A stretch of DNA of 64,000 bases from Maricaulis sp034670125 (GCF_034670125.1 NZ_JAXMOC010000004.1:124001-188000); one strand, 5' to 3'; positions 26,792-36,364 are shown, numbered from the stretch's first letter. The notes: a model not told the origin generated them from the sequence alone. Numbers and translations: made by a program.

Positions 26792-29700
26792 ATGTCGGAC
26801 AGTCGCGAGGAAAATCGCCTTGAAGCGCTGCACGCCCTGCGATTGCTCGATACCGAAGCCGAGACCGGCTATGACGACATCACGGATCTTGTAACCGCGG
26901 TTACCGGCGCCCGGATGGCAGCCGTCTCCCTGGTGGATCGCGACAGGCAATGGTTCAAGTCCGCCGTCAACCTGCCGGCGACCGAGACGCCGCGATCCTG
27001 GGCCTTCTGTCACCACGCCATCCTACAGGACGATGTCTACGAGGTCCCGGATGCCCTCGCAGATCCGTTGTTCGCCGACAATCCCCTCGTTACCGGGGCA
27101 CCGCATATCCGGGGCTATGCCGGGGTGCCGTTGCAACTTCCGTCCGGGGAGAAGCTGGGCACGCTGTGTGCAATCCATGATGCCCGGTTGGAACTGGATG
27201 ACAGGGCCCGCAACCGACTCGTGTCGCTGGCCCGAATGGTCGAGGACCTGATCCGCGAGCGCGCTGTCTCACGAGAACATGAACGGCTGGCGCTGGTTGC
27301 CCGCCACACCCATGCCTCGGTCGCGATCATGGACCGGGAGGGCCGTATCGAATGGGTGAACCCGGCCCTTGAGCAGTTGACCGGCTATGCGGCTGAGGAG
27401 TTGCTGGGCCGTCGGCCCGGCGATGTACTGCATTGCGAACTCTCGGACCCGATCATCGTCAAGAAGAAGGCAGAGGCCGTCCGCGCGGGCATCGAGTATC
27501 AGGGCGAACTCGTGCTTCGGAGCAAGGACGGCGGGACCTTCACGGTGTTGATCGAGTTGACACCAATTTTCGATGCTGACGGTACGTGTTCGGGCTTTAT
27601 TTCGGTTCAGACTGACATCACCGAACGCAATCGGACCGAGGAACGACTCAGCCAGGCGCTGCTCGAGACCCGGTCCTTGATGGACGTGATCCGGGAGCAC
27701 ACGATCTTCAGTGTCACCGACCCGGATGGCGTCATTCTGGACGTCAACGAGGCCTTTTGCCGACAAAGCGGTTACCGCACTGACGAAATCATCGGACGGA
27801 CCCACCAAGCCCTGCAAAGCTCCGGCATGCACCCGGACACGTTCTGGCAAGACTTGTGGGCGACCATCCGGGCCGGCAGACCTTGGCGCGGAGAAATTTG
27901 CAACCGAAGCAAGTCTGGCGAGATGTTCTGGGTCGACTCGATCGTCGCCCCCCAGATGAACGCGGCCGGGGAGATAGAGCGCTTCATCTTCATCCGGTTT
28001 GACGTGACCAAGCGCAAGCTGACCGAAGCCGGCCTGATCGAGAGCCAGAACCGCTTGGAGTCGCTGCTGGAGCGCCTGTCCGCTGTCACCGAGCTGGGCG
28101 GGATCGGAAGCTGGGAAATCGATCTCGATACCATGACACCGATCTGGGATGACATTACCCGCCAGATCCATGACGTGGACGCGGACTATCTGCCTGACAT
28201 GGAAACCGCGATCGAATTCTACGCACCGGAAGTCCGCGACCTGATTTCAGCAAAGGTCGCCCATTGCGTCGAAACGGGCGAGCCTTGGGATATTGAATTG
28301 CCGTTCATTACGGCAAAGGACCGGCGAATCTGGGTCCGGGCCGTTGGTCGCCGGGTGCTGCGCGACGGAAGACCGGTACGCCTGGTCGGTTCGTTCCAGG
28401 ATGTTACCGAGCGCCGGGAGCGTGAGGAGGAGCTGCGCCTTGTCTCGACACGGCTGGAGGTGGCTCTCGAAAGTTCGGGCATCGGTGTCTGGGACGTTTG
28501 CCCCTCGACAGGGGTCTATCACTGGGATGAGGGCAGTCGCCGCCTGTTTGACATTCCTGACGATGCACCCGATCCGTCGCCGTCCGACTGGATTGCGGGC
28601 ATTCATCCGGATGACCGGAAAACAATTGCCAAGGCCATTGACCGCGCCTACGCGACCAAAGGGCACCTCAAGCAGGAATATCGATATCTGCGCTCGGATG
28701 GCAGCTATCGGCATGTGCGGTCATTTGGTGTCTATCGGGAAAGGCTTGATGCGCCGCCGATCATGACCGGCGTCCACATGGATGTGACCGCTGACATCGA
28801 ACAGGCCGCCGCTCTTGACCAGGCGCGTGAGCGGGCCGAAAGCGCCAGCCATGCCAAGTCGGAATTTCTGGCGAATATGAGCCATGAAATCAGGACACCG
28901 CTCAATGGCGTCCTTGGCATGACCCAGATTCTGCAATTGACAGAGCTGACCGACAAGCAGGCCCGGCACGTCGAGACAATCCGCAATTCCGGACAGGCGC
29001 TGGCGGACCTGATTGACGACATTCTCGACATTTCCAAAATTGAATCCGGCATGATCGAGCTCGAGCGTCGACCGTTCGAGATGCAGGCGCTGGTCGCAAT
29101 GGTCGGCGACATCATGGAGATGCGGGCCAAGGAAAAGCAGCTCGACCTCGACGTCACGCTTTCACCGGACGTGGCCCGGTTTGTGATTGGTGATGAGAAG
29201 CGGATCCGACAGGTGCTGATCAACATTATCGGCAATGCGGTCAAGTTCACCGCCAGCGGACGGGTCCGTGTCGACATCCTGGCCGGAGACGGACACAGCG
29301 TCGGTTTTCGGGTCAGCGATACCGGACCCGGTATCGACGCGGCCCATCAAGCGACCATCTTCGACCGTTTCGCCCAAGCGGACAGCTCCATTACCCGGCA
29401 GTATGGCGGGACGGGCCTTGGACTGGCCATCAGCCACGAGCTGGTGACCTTGATGGGCGGTGATATCGGCGTGGACAGTGTCATGGGCGAGGGTTCGACT
29501 TTCTGGTTCAACCTGCCCCTGCCGGCAGATGACAGCCGCAGTGCCACCGAGGCGCCGACATTGTCATCGCAGTCGGTCACCGGTGAGGATGCCGGAAAAC
29601 GGATTCTGGTGGTTGATGACGTCCCGGCCAACCTGATGGTGGTCACGGCCCTGTTGCAGCACAATCACTACGACGTCATCACGGCCGTGAATGGCCGTGA

Positions 29701-30004
29701 AGCGCTCGACCTGCTCGGCACACATGTCTTCGATGCCGTGCTGATGGATATCCAGATGCCGGTCATGTCCGGTGACGAGGCGATCCGCCGCATTCGCGCA
29801 TCAGATGCCGCATATTCCCGGATCCCGATTTTTGCTCTGACGGCTGATGCGACCCGTTCGACCCGCGAACTGTGCACCCGCATAGGTGCGACCGGCTATT
29901 TCACCAAGCCGCTCAATCTGCCCGATGTGCTGGAAGCCCTGCGTCGCGAGACTGCGCCCGGCCCCGCGATGGCGAAATGCCGCGATCAATCGCGACAGGC
30001 CTAG
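26792..30004 (+). CDS. Soluble GAF/multi-PAS hybrid sensor histidine kinase
   Basis: The 1070-residue protein has an N-terminal GAF domain (about 1-155, typical LDTEAETGYDDIT onset), four PAS/PAC domains (about 165-280, 295-410, 420-540, 545-670), HisKA with phospho-acceptor His698 (NMSHEIRTPLNG), HATPase (about 795-905, DTGPGID and GGTGLGLAI), and a C-terminal receiver with Asp986 (VLMDIQMPV). No membrane segment is seen, so it should sense a cytoplasmic cue, perhaps redox, light or a small ligand through PAS. No response regulator gene is adjacent; signal output probably goes by phosphorelay. Its stop shares a CTAG with rnhA. Confidence 0.95.
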   Translation: MSDSREENRLEALHALRLLDTEAETGYDDITDLVTAVTGARMAAVSLVDRDRQWFKSAVNLPATETPRSWAFCHHAILQDDVYEVPDALADPLFADNPLVTGAPHIRGYAGVPLQLPSGEKLGTLCAIHDARLELDDRARNRLVSLARMVEDLIRERAVSREHERLALVARHTHASVAIMDREGRIEWVNPALEQLTGYAAEELLGRRPGDVLHCELSDPIIVKKKAEAVRAGIEYQGELVLRSKDGGTFTVLIELTPIFDADGTCSGFISVQTDITERNRTEERLSQALLETRSLMDVIREHTIFSVTDPDGVILDVNEAFCRQSGYRTDEIIGRTHQALQSSGMHPDTFWQDLWATIRAGRPWRGEICNRSKSGEMFWVDSIVAPQMNAAGEIERFIFIRFDVTKRKLTEAGLIESQNRLESLLERLSAVTELGGIGSWEIDLDTMTPIWDDITRQIHDVDADYLPDMETAIEFYAPEVRDLISAKVAHCVETGEPWDIELPFITAKDRRIWVRAVGRRVLRDGRPVRLVGSFQDVTERREREEELRLVSTRLEVALESSGIGVWDVCPSTGVYHWDEGSRRLFDIPDDAPDPSPSDWIAGIHPDDRKTIAKAIDRAYATKGHLKQEYRYLRSDGSYRHVRSFGVYRERLDAPPIMTGVHMDVTADIEQAAALDQARERAESASHAKSEFLANMSHEIRTPLNGVLGMTQILQLTELTDKQARHVETIRNSGQALADLIDDILDISKIESGMIELERRPFEMQALVAMVGDIMEMRAKEKQLDLDVTLSPDVARFVIGDEKRIRQVLINIIGNAVKFTASGRVRVDILAGDGHSVGFRVSDTGPGIDAAHQATIFDRFAQADSSITRQYGGTGLGLAISHELVTLMGGDIGVDSVMGEGSTFWFNLPLPADDSRSATEAPTLSSQSVTGEDAGKRILVVDDVPANLMVVTALLQHNHYDVITAVNGREALDLLGTHVFDAVLMDIQMPVMSGDEAIRRIRASDAAYSRIPIFALTADATRSTRELCTRIGATGYFTKPLNLPDVLEALRRETAPGPAMAKCRDQSRQA

Positions 30005-30444
30005 CGATCACGTGCCTCGGCCAGGCCTTCCCGGGCGAGTTCGTCAGCCCTTTCATTGCCCGGGTCGCCGGCATGGCCCTTCACCCAGCGCCAGTCGATC
30101 GTGTGTGACCGGGTCAGCTCATCGAGCTGTTGCCAAAGATCGACATTCTTGACCGGCTTTTTGTCGGCGGTTTTCCACCCACGCTTTTTCCAGCCATGGA
30201 TCCATTTGGTGATCCCGTCGCGCAGATAGACGCTGTCGGTGATCAGGATGACCGAACGATCGGCCTTTTTGAGCGCTTTCAGCGCCTGGATGGCGGCCAT
30301 CATTTCCATCCGGTTATTGGTGGTATCGGCCTCGCCGCCCTTGAGTTCCTTGCGGTGACCATTCCATTCAAGAATGGCGCCCCAGCCTCCCGGCCCGGGA
30401 TTGCCGGAGCAGGCGCCGTCAGTGTGTATGGTGATGGTGCTCAA
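30001..30444 (-). CDS. rnhA: Ribonuclease HI
   Basis: RNase HI cleaves the RNA strand of RNA-DNA hybrids, removing R-loops and primers. The 147-residue product has all four catalytic acidic residues in context: TIHTDGACSGNPG, NNRMEMMAAI, LITDSVYLRDG and GNERADELA. It overlaps the DUF1801 gene start by 4 bases and converges on the hybrid kinase gene, sharing the stop tetranucleotide. RNase HII is also encoded in this window. Confidence 0.97.
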   Translation of the reverse strand: MSTITIHTDGACSGNPGPGGWGAILEWNGHRKELKGGEADTTNNRMEMMAAIQALKALKKADRSVILITDSVYLRDGITKWIHGWKKRGWKTADKKPVKNVDLWQQLDELTRSHTIDWRWVKGHAGDPGNERADELAREGLAEARDR

Positions 30445-30860
30445 AGTGGGTACTTCTTCGCCATGTCGTCGACGCCGGCCTGGATGATCTCTTCCAGAAC
30501 AGTCATGTCGATATCGGCCAATTTATTGATGTACAAACAGGACTTCCCGATCTTGTGTTTTCCGAGCCGGGCGAGTTTGTCCGAGTAATTGCTGTACCCG
30601 GGAATGATGTAGAGCACGAGATTGGCCTTGCGGGCCGAAAATCCGGTGCGCATGAAATCGCCTTCGCGGCCGCTTTCATACTTGTAGTGATACTCGCCGA
30701 ACCCGATGATTGAGGGGCCCCACATGCGTGGCTCCCAGCCGGTTATCCGTCCCATGATTTCCAACAGGGTTTCGGCATCGGCACGGCGAGTCGGGTGTTC
30801 TAAACTGGCGATGAAGTCCGCGGGTGACGTTGCGGTCGGCTGGGTCTTGTTCTCGGCCAT
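30441..30860 (-). CDS. DUF1801 family protein
   Basis: The 139-residue soluble protein has the DUF1801 features RRADAETLLEIMGRITGWEP, MWGPSIIGFGEYHYKY and GKSCLYINKLADID. The biochemical function is unknown; the fold is YdhG-like. It is the middle gene of ispH-DUF1801-rnhA, with an 11-base gap after ispH and a 4-base overlap with rnhA. Confidence 0.88.
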   Translation of the reverse strand: MAENKTQPTATSPADFIASLEHPTRRADAETLLEIMGRITGWEPRMWGPSIIGFGEYHYKYESGREGDFMRTGFSARKANLVLYIIPGYSNYSDKLARLGKHKIGKSCLYINKLADIDMTVLEEIIQAGVDDMAKKYPL

Positions 30861-30871
30861 GTTGTCTGTCC

Positions 30872-31828
30872 TCAGGCTACGGCGCGGGGGAGTTTGAACA
30901 CCACATCCTCATCGGTCACGCGAATATCTTCCAGCCGGACATCGAATCGCGCCCGGAACGCCTCGATCAGGCCTTCCACCAGATCCTCCGGTGCCGAGGC
31001 GCCCGCCGTGATGCCGACCGTGCGGATCGATCCGAGCGTGCTCCAGTCGACATCGGTTGCGCAGGAGACCAGGGCCGCCGCTCGAGCCCCGGCGCGCTGG
31101 GCGACCTCCACCAGCCGGACCGAATTGGACGAGTTCGGCGAGCCGATCACGAACACGATGTCGCTGCGTGGCGCCATCGCCTTCACAGCGGCCTGGCGGT
31201 TGGTGGTCGCGTAGCAGATGTCTTCCTTGTGCGGTGCCTTCATGTCCGGAAACCGTTCCTGCAAGGCGCTGACGATCGCCGAGGTGTCGTCGACCGAGAG
31301 GGTGGTCTGGGTGACGAAAGCCAACCGGGCGGGATCCTTCGGTTTGAACCGTTCGACGTCGGCCATGGTCTCGACCAAGGTGATGGCGCCGTCCGGCAAC
31401 TGCCCCATCGTACCAACCACCTCAGGGTGACCGGCATGGCCGATCAGGATGATTTCATCGCCGTTCGCAAAATGCCGCTCCGCCTCGACATGGACTTTCG
31501 AAACCAGCGGGCAGGTCGCGTCGACATAGACCATATCGCGGCGCTCGGCCTCGGCCGGAACAGCCTTGGCGACGCCGTGGGCGGAAAACACCACCGGACG
31601 ATCTGTCGGACATTCGTCGAGTTCCTCGACGAAAACGGCACCGAGCGCTTCAAGGCGCTCCACGACATGCCGGTTGTGAACGATCTCGTGACGCACGTAG
31701 ACCGGGGCCCCGAAGCGATCGATCGCACGCTCCACGATCTGGATGGCCCGGTCGACACCGGCGCAGAAGCCGCGCGGTGCCGCGCGCAGGATGGTCAGCG
31801 GGGGGCGGGGTGTCGCTATCACGCTCAT
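30872..31828 (-). CDS. ispH: 4-hydroxy-3-methylbut-2-enyl diphosphate reductase
   Basis: IspH catalyses the last step of the MEP isoprenoid pathway, reducing HMBPP to IPP and DMAPP with a 4Fe-4S cluster. The 318-residue product shows the three cluster cysteines in PRGFCAGVDRAI (Cys22), DATCPLVSKVH and EDICYATTNRQ, plus the substrate motif SPNSSNSVRLVEVA. ATG 31828 has AAGGAGAG just upstream; the frame is open to 31942. It supplies IPP for the prenyl chain used by UbiA and CtaB. Confidence 0.97.
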   Translation of the reverse strand: MSVIATPRPPLTILRAAPRGFCAGVDRAIQIVERAIDRFGAPVYVRHEIVHNRHVVERLEALGAVFVEELDECPTDRPVVFSAHGVAKAVPAEAERRDMVYVDATCPLVSKVHVEAERHFANGDEIILIGHAGHPEVVGTMGQLPDGAITLVETMADVERFKPKDPARLAFVTQTTLSVDDTSAIVSALQERFPDMKAPHKEDICYATTNRQAAVKAMAPRSDIVFVIGSPNSSNSVRLVEVAQRAGARAAALVSCATDVDWSTLGSIRTVGITAGASAPEDLVEGLIEAFRARFDVRLEDIRVTDEDVVFKLPRAVA

Positions 31829-31941
31829 CTCTCCTTCAGCGATGGCGTTGCGGAAGCGGCATCGCCATCGTATGACCGTCCTAACAAAGAGCCCGGTCCC
31901 AAGCCAGCGGCCGGGACTGTTTCCAGGACAGGTAGTACACA

Positions 31942-32520
31942 ATGTCGTTCAAATCCGTGCGTTCTTTAGCCGCCATGGCCGCCATGGCGGGCCTGCTGAC
32001 CTCCTGCCAGAGCGTACAGGAAGCCTTGTCCAACCCGGAGCCAAACGCCGGCCCGTGCCCGTCGGCCCTGTCCTTGTATGACGCGCACCGGATTGTTGAA
32101 CTGCGCAATGACGAAGTGATCTACGAAAACGTCGGCTTCACCGGTGAGATCCTGGCGGTCCGTTCGCTGTGCAGCTATTACGGCGAGCGCCCGATCCTCG
32201 CAAATCTGGAAATCGATTTCGGCTTTGGCCGTGGACCGGCGGCGCAGGGCGATGCCCGGACTTATGAGTTTTTCGTCGCCGTGACCCGTCGCGACATGGC
32301 CGTGATGGCGACGGAAGTCTTTCCGGTCCAGGTCCGGTTTCCGGCTGGTCGTGATCGGGTCTATCGCACTGAAACGATCGACGCGATTTCCATCCCGCGT
32401 GCCAATGAAGGCACGTCGGGCGTCAATTTCGAAATCCTTGTCGGCTTTGAGCTGACCGAGGAGCAGATCGCCTTCAACCGCTCCGGCCAGCGTTTCCGCG
32501 TGGCAGCCGGCCAGGACTAG
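31942..32520 (+). CDS. Putative lipoprotein of unknown function
   Basis: The 192-residue product has an N-terminal signal ending in a lipobox (GLLTSC, Cys22), so it is predicted to be lipid-anchored in the periplasm. The mature part is beta-strand-rich and includes ALSLYDAHRIVELRNDEVIY and a paired cysteine region (CPSALS, SLCSYYGE). I do not recognise a family with certainty. It is divergent from ispH and 4 bases before argS, so probably co-transcribed with it. Confidence 0.82.
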   Translation: MSFKSVRSLAAMAAMAGLLTSCQSVQEALSNPEPNAGPCPSALSLYDAHRIVELRNDEVIYENVGFTGEILAVRSLCSYYGERPILANLEIDFGFGRGPAAQGDARTYEFFVAVTRRDMAVMATEVFPVQVRFPAGRDRVYRTETIDAISIPRANEGTSGVNFEILVGFELTEEQIAFNRSGQRFRVAAGQD

Positions 32521-32524
32521 ACAC

Positions 32525-34291
32525 ATGCCTTCGATTGCCGATCAGCTCAGCGCTGCGCTGGGCGACGCGTTTGCCTCCCTCGAGCTGCCGCGCGAGCTGG
32601 GCCGTGTCACGCCGTCCAAACAGAAGCCGGAAATCTTTCCCTTCCAGTGCAACGGCGCCATGCCGGCGGCCAAGCAGGCGAAGACCAATCCGCGTGAACT
32701 GGCGGCGAAGCTGATCGACGCCCTGCACGGAATCCCGCAAATCGGGGCGGCGGAAATCGCCGGCCCGGGCTTCATCAATTTGCGTCCGGCCGAGTATCTC
32801 TATGGCGAGCGCGCGGCCGAGATCGCCGGCGATGAGCGCGCCGGTGCTCCGCTGACCCGCTCGCCCCAGACCGTGATGATCGACTTTGGTGGCCCCAACG
32901 TCGCCAAGCCCATGCATGTCGGCCATCTGCGATCGTCGGTCCTGGGCGACAGTCTGCAGCGCCTGTTTCGCTTTCGCGGTGACACGGTCGTGTCCGACAT
33001 TCACCTCGGCGATTGGGGCCTGCAGATGGGTCATCTCATAACCGAGCTGCAAGACGAACAGCCGGGCCTGATCTATTTCGACGCCGACATCACTGACGGC
33101 TATCCGTCCGAGCCGCCGGTCACGATCGAAGATCTCGCGCGACTTTATCCGCAAGCCTCTGTCAAGGCCAAGGCCGACCCCGAGCGGCTGGAAATCTCGC
33201 GCACTGCAACCGCCGAGCTGCAGGCCGGGCGCCCGGGATACCGGGCCCTGCTGCGCCATTTCATCGATGTATCGGTTGCCGCGCTGAAACGCGACTTTGG
33301 CGCGCTGGGTGTGCATTTCGACCTGTGGAAGGGCGAAAGCGATGTCGATCCCCTGATCCCGGGCCTGGTCGAGGACTTCAAGGCGCGCAATGTCGCCGAG
33401 GAGAGCGAGGGTGCGCTTATCGTTCGGGTCGCCCGTGACGGCGACAAGAAAGAGCTGGCACCGTTGATCCTGGTCTCGAAGACCGGCGCGGCGCTCTATG
33501 GCACCACCGATCTGGCCACCATTCTCGACCGCAAGCAGTCGGTCGGACCTGACCTGACGCTCTATGTCGTTGACCTGGCCCAAGGCGATCATTTCGAGCA
33601 GGTCTTCCGCGCTGCCGAGAAAGCCGGCCTTGTCGCCGAGGGCGCGTTGGAGCATGTGAAATTCGGCACGGTCAACGGCACCGACGGCAAGCGCCTGCGC
33701 ACCCGGGACGGCGGCACCTTCCGCCTGGCCGACCTGATCTCCAGTGCCATCGAGCGCGCCGATGAACGCCTCAAGGAAGCGGGTCTCGCTGCCGATGTCG
33801 GCGCCGAAGAACATGCCCGTGTGGCGCGCATGGTCGGGCTCGCCGCGATCAAGTTTGCTGACCTGCAAAACTACCGGACCACCAACTACGTCTTCGATCT
33901 GGACCGTTTCACCAGCTTTGAAGGCAAGACCGGTCCTTACCTCCTTTATGCCGCCGTGCGGGTGAAGTCGTTGATGCGCCGGGCTGCCGAGGCCGGTGTG
34001 AAGCCGGGCAAGATCCTCGTCAGTGCGCCCGAAGAACGCGATCTCGTGCTCTGCCTCGATGCTTTCAGCGCCGCCCTAGACAACGCCGCCGACAACCGCG
34101 CGCCCAACGCGCTGTGCGACCACGCCTTCACCCTGGCCCAGGCCTTCTCGAAATTCTATTCGGCCTGCCCGGTCCTCGTCGCCGAAGACGACGCGGTGAA
34201 GGCCTCACGTCTGGCATTGGCACAAGCGACGCTGAAACAGCTCGATCTTTGCCTGAGCCTGCTGGGACTGGAAGCGCCGGAGCGGATGTAA
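32525..34291 (+). CDS. argS: Arginyl-tRNA synthetase
   Basis: ArgRS charges tRNA-Arg. The 588-residue class I synthetase has the N-terminal Add1 domain (residues 1-115), the HIGH-type motif HVGH at 131-134 (NVAKPMHVGHLRSSVLGDS), the degenerate KMSKS region GTDGKRLRTRDGGT usual in ArgRS, and a C-terminal anticodon-binding DALR domain ending LLGLEAPERM. Length is typical. Confidence 0.97.
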   Translation: MPSIADQLSAALGDAFASLELPRELGRVTPSKQKPEIFPFQCNGAMPAAKQAKTNPRELAAKLIDALHGIPQIGAAEIAGPGFINLRPAEYLYGERAAEIAGDERAGAPLTRSPQTVMIDFGGPNVAKPMHVGHLRSSVLGDSLQRLFRFRGDTVVSDIHLGDWGLQMGHLITELQDEQPGLIYFDADITDGYPSEPPVTIEDLARLYPQASVKAKADPERLEISRTATAELQAGRPGYRALLRHFIDVSVAALKRDFGALGVHFDLWKGESDVDPLIPGLVEDFKARNVAEESEGALIVRVARDGDKKELAPLILVSKTGAALYGTTDLATILDRKQSVGPDLTLYVVDLAQGDHFEQVFRAAEKAGLVAEGALEHVKFGTVNGTDGKRLRTRDGGTFRLADLISSAIERADERLKEAGLAADVGAEEHARVARMVGLAAIKFADLQNYRTTNYVFDLDRFTSFEGKTGPYLLYAAVRVKSLMRRAAEAGVKPGKILVSAPEERDLVLCLDAFSAALDNAADNRAPNALCDHAFTLAQAFSKFYSACPVLVAEDDAVKASRLALAQATLKQLDLCLSLLGLEAPERM

Positions 34292-34476
34292 TCTGCACTT
34301 TTCCCTTCGCCCGGCCCTTGGCCACCGCTCCCATGGAAGAGGCTCGGCGTACGGTCTGGCTTGAATAAAGCGAACGCTTGCCCGCGGGGCCTGTCGCACA
34401 TTCAGCCCCGCGAACGGGGGAAGGCAGGGTTAGGTTCATCGGTTAGACTATTTTTCATCCCGATTGGAGAATCGTC

Positions 34477-34863
34477 ATGCTTGTTGCCTTGATCGCCAGT
34501 CTTGCCGGCTTTGCCGCGACTGAGTTTGCCGATGATCCCGATCAGTATTCGGTGTGGATGCAGCAGTCCTGCCGGATCCAGCAGGTGGGGCGTTCCGGCG
34601 GCGTGCCCGAGGATCACACGGCCTTCTGCACATGCCTCGATCGGGAGATCCGGGCGGGTGCGAGTGGCCCCGTCTATCGGGTATTCGCGTTGGGCTCGCA
34701 GGGCGCCATCCAGGACCAGGCGATGGTGGACGACTGGGCTGCCGCCCGCGATACGGCTGCTACAGAGGCGGCGATGCTGTCGCCGGACGACCAGGCCCAA
34801 ATCCAGCCTGTCCTCCAGTCCGCATTGGCCGCTTGCCTGCCGCAATCCTACCAGGGCGAGTAG
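34477..34863 (+). CDS. Small secreted cysteine-containing protein
   Basis: The 128-residue product has a short signal peptide (MLVALIASLAGFAATEFA) and four cysteines (SCRIQQ, AFCTCLDRE, LAACLPQ), likely forming two disulfides in the periplasm. ATG 34477 has TTGGAGA before it. The family is unknown. The 185 bases upstream hold only a GC stem (34383-34390 with 34405-34412). The gene lies just ahead of the glycine riboswitch. Confidence 0.75.
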   Translation: MLVALIASLAGFAATEFADDPDQYSVWMQQSCRIQQVGRSGGVPEDHTAFCTCLDREIRAGASGPVYRVFALGSQGAIQDQAMVDDWAAARDTAATEAAMLSPDDQAQIQPVLQSALAACLPQSYQGE

Positions 34864-34886
34864 CGCGCTTTTACCGCCGCGCGAGA

Positions 34887-34914
34887 TTGACTCTCGAGCC
34901 GGGTTTCCTAAAGT
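34887..34914 (+). promoter_or_regulatory. Candidate promoter of the gcv transcript
   Basis: TTGACT (34887-34892) and TAAAGT (34909-34914) are 16 bases apart and lie about 50 bases before the glycine aptamers. This is a sequence match only. Confidence 0.4.
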
Positions 34915-34965
34915 CCGCCCCAATTGTCAGGCCTGCGTGAAACCGGGTGTGGCGGGACCAAACTC

Positions 34966-35175
34966 CCCGCGGGAGAGACCGGCGAATATGCCGGCGCCGA
35001 AGGCGCAACCGCCCCGGAAACGCTCAGGCCAAGGGACCGCGGGAGAGACGAACGCTGGAAAGCGGGTGAGGGATCAAAGCCTTCACCCCACCGACGGAGC
35101 AAGTGCGACCGGTCCCGATCGGGGGGCAATAGCGGCGCGCACGGAATCTCTCAGGTTCTCGGGACAGCGGGGGCG
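34966..35175 (+). ncRNA. Tandem glycine riboswitch
   Basis: Two consecutive gcvT-type aptamers are visible. The first runs from CGCGGGAGAGACC (34968) through GCCGAAGGCGCAACC and GGAAACGCTCAGGC to about 35036. The second begins ACCGCGGGAGAGACG (35036), then has CCACCGACGGAGCAAGTG and GGAATCTCTCAGGTTCTCGGGACAGCG ending near 35170. These are the conserved glycine-aptamer blocks, and the tandem form is the classical arrangement. It sits about 55 bases before gcvT and should switch on the glycine cleavage operon when glycine is high. It fills most of the gene-free stretch 34864-35230. I cannot assign a terminator hairpin or a Shine-Dalgarno-sequestering helix by eye. Confidence 0.95.
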
Positions 35176-35230
35176 ATCAGCTTGCAGGCCTTGCCGGGCT
35201 TGCAGGATCGCACCGTTGCAAGGACCCGAG

Positions 35231-36328
35231 ATGACCGAAACGCTTCACAAGACACCGCTCCACGCCCTCCATGTCGAGCTTGGCGGCAAGATGGTGCCGT
35301 TTGCCGGCTATGACATGCCGGTCCAATACCCGCTCGGTATCATGGGCGAGCACAAGCATTGCCGTGAACAGGCCGGCCTGTTCGACGTCTCCCATATGGG
35401 ACAGGCGCGCTATGTCGGTGACGAGGCGGCGCTGGAAGCGCTTTTGACCTGCGACCTCTCCGAGATCGGGGCTGGCGAACAAAAATACACCCTGCTGCCC
35501 AATGAGCGCGGCGGTATTCGCGACGATTTGATGGTCTCGCGCCCGGATGGGAATGGTATCTATCTCGTCGTCAATGCGGCCACCAAGGACGCTGATTTCG
35601 CGCATATCGAGGCCGCGACCGCCGGCAAGGGCACGTTGACCCGCATTCCCGAGCGCGCGCTTGTGGCGCTGCAGGGACCGGCGGCGAAAGACGTCATGGC
35701 GCGGCTCTGCCCTCAGGCCAGCAAGATGGTCTTCATGCAGTGCGGCGTGTTCACGCTCGACGGTGTCGAAGTGATGATGTCACGCTCGGGCTATACCGGC
35801 GAGGACGGGTTCGAGATTTCCATTCCCGAGGCCGATGCCGACCGCATTGCGCGCCTGCTGCTGGCCCAGGACGAAGTCGCGGCCATCGGCCTTGGCGCCC
35901 GCGACAGCTTGCGCCTGGAGGCCGGTCTCTGCCTCTATGGCCACGACATGGACGAAAACCGCACGGCAGTCGAAGCCTCGCTGATCTGGGCCCTGGGCAA
36001 GACGCGCCGTGAACGCGGGGACTTCCCCGGCGCCGACGTGATCGCCAGGCAGATTGAAGACAAGACCTGCCAGAAGCGGGTCGGCCTGACGCTGTCCGGC
36101 GCTTCGGCGCGTGAAGGGGCCGAGATCGCTGACAAGTCCGGCAATATCATCGGCATCGTCACCTCCGGCGGCTTCGGCCCGACGGTGAACGGTCCGGTCG
36201 CCATGGGCTATGTGAACCGCGATTTCATGGCACCGGGCACCGAGGTCGACATTCTTGTGCGCGGCAAGCCGCGCGCCGCCACCATCACCAAACTGCCGTT
36301 CGTACCGGCGAATTTCTATCGGGGCTGA
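35231..36328 (+). CDS. gcvT: Glycine cleavage system T protein (aminomethyltransferase)
   Basis: GcvT moves the one-carbon unit from aminomethyl-lipoyl GcvH to tetrahydrofolate and releases ammonia. The 365-residue product has the family motifs FAGYDMPVQYPLG, LFDVSHMGQ, SRSGYTGEDGFEISIP and GLGARDSLRLEAGLCLYGHD. A much longer open frame to 34502 runs through the riboswitch; ATG 35231 is the true family start. It is the first gene of gcvT-gcvH-gcvPA-gcvPB. Confidence 0.97.
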   Translation: MTETLHKTPLHALHVELGGKMVPFAGYDMPVQYPLGIMGEHKHCREQAGLFDVSHMGQARYVGDEAALEALLTCDLSEIGAGEQKYTLLPNERGGIRDDLMVSRPDGNGIYLVVNAATKDADFAHIEAATAGKGTLTRIPERALVALQGPAAKDVMARLCPQASKMVFMQCGVFTLDGVEVMMSRSGYTGEDGFEISIPEADADRIARLLLAQDEVAAIGLGARDSLRLEAGLCLYGHDMDENRTAVEASLIWALGKTRRERGDFPGADVIARQIEDKTCQKRVGLTLSGASAREGAEIADKSGNIIGIVTSGGFGPTVNGPVAMGYVNRDFMAPGTEVDILVRGKPRAATITKLPFVPANFYRG

Positions 36329-36364
36329 GGCCCGGTTTTCCTATCAGGGGCAGGAGATAAACCC

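Noticed and set aside
34502..35230. A long open frame extending gcvT upstream by 243 codons
   Set aside because: It runs through the glycine riboswitch and in another frame over the small secreted protein gene; GcvT proteins begin at the 35231 ATG.
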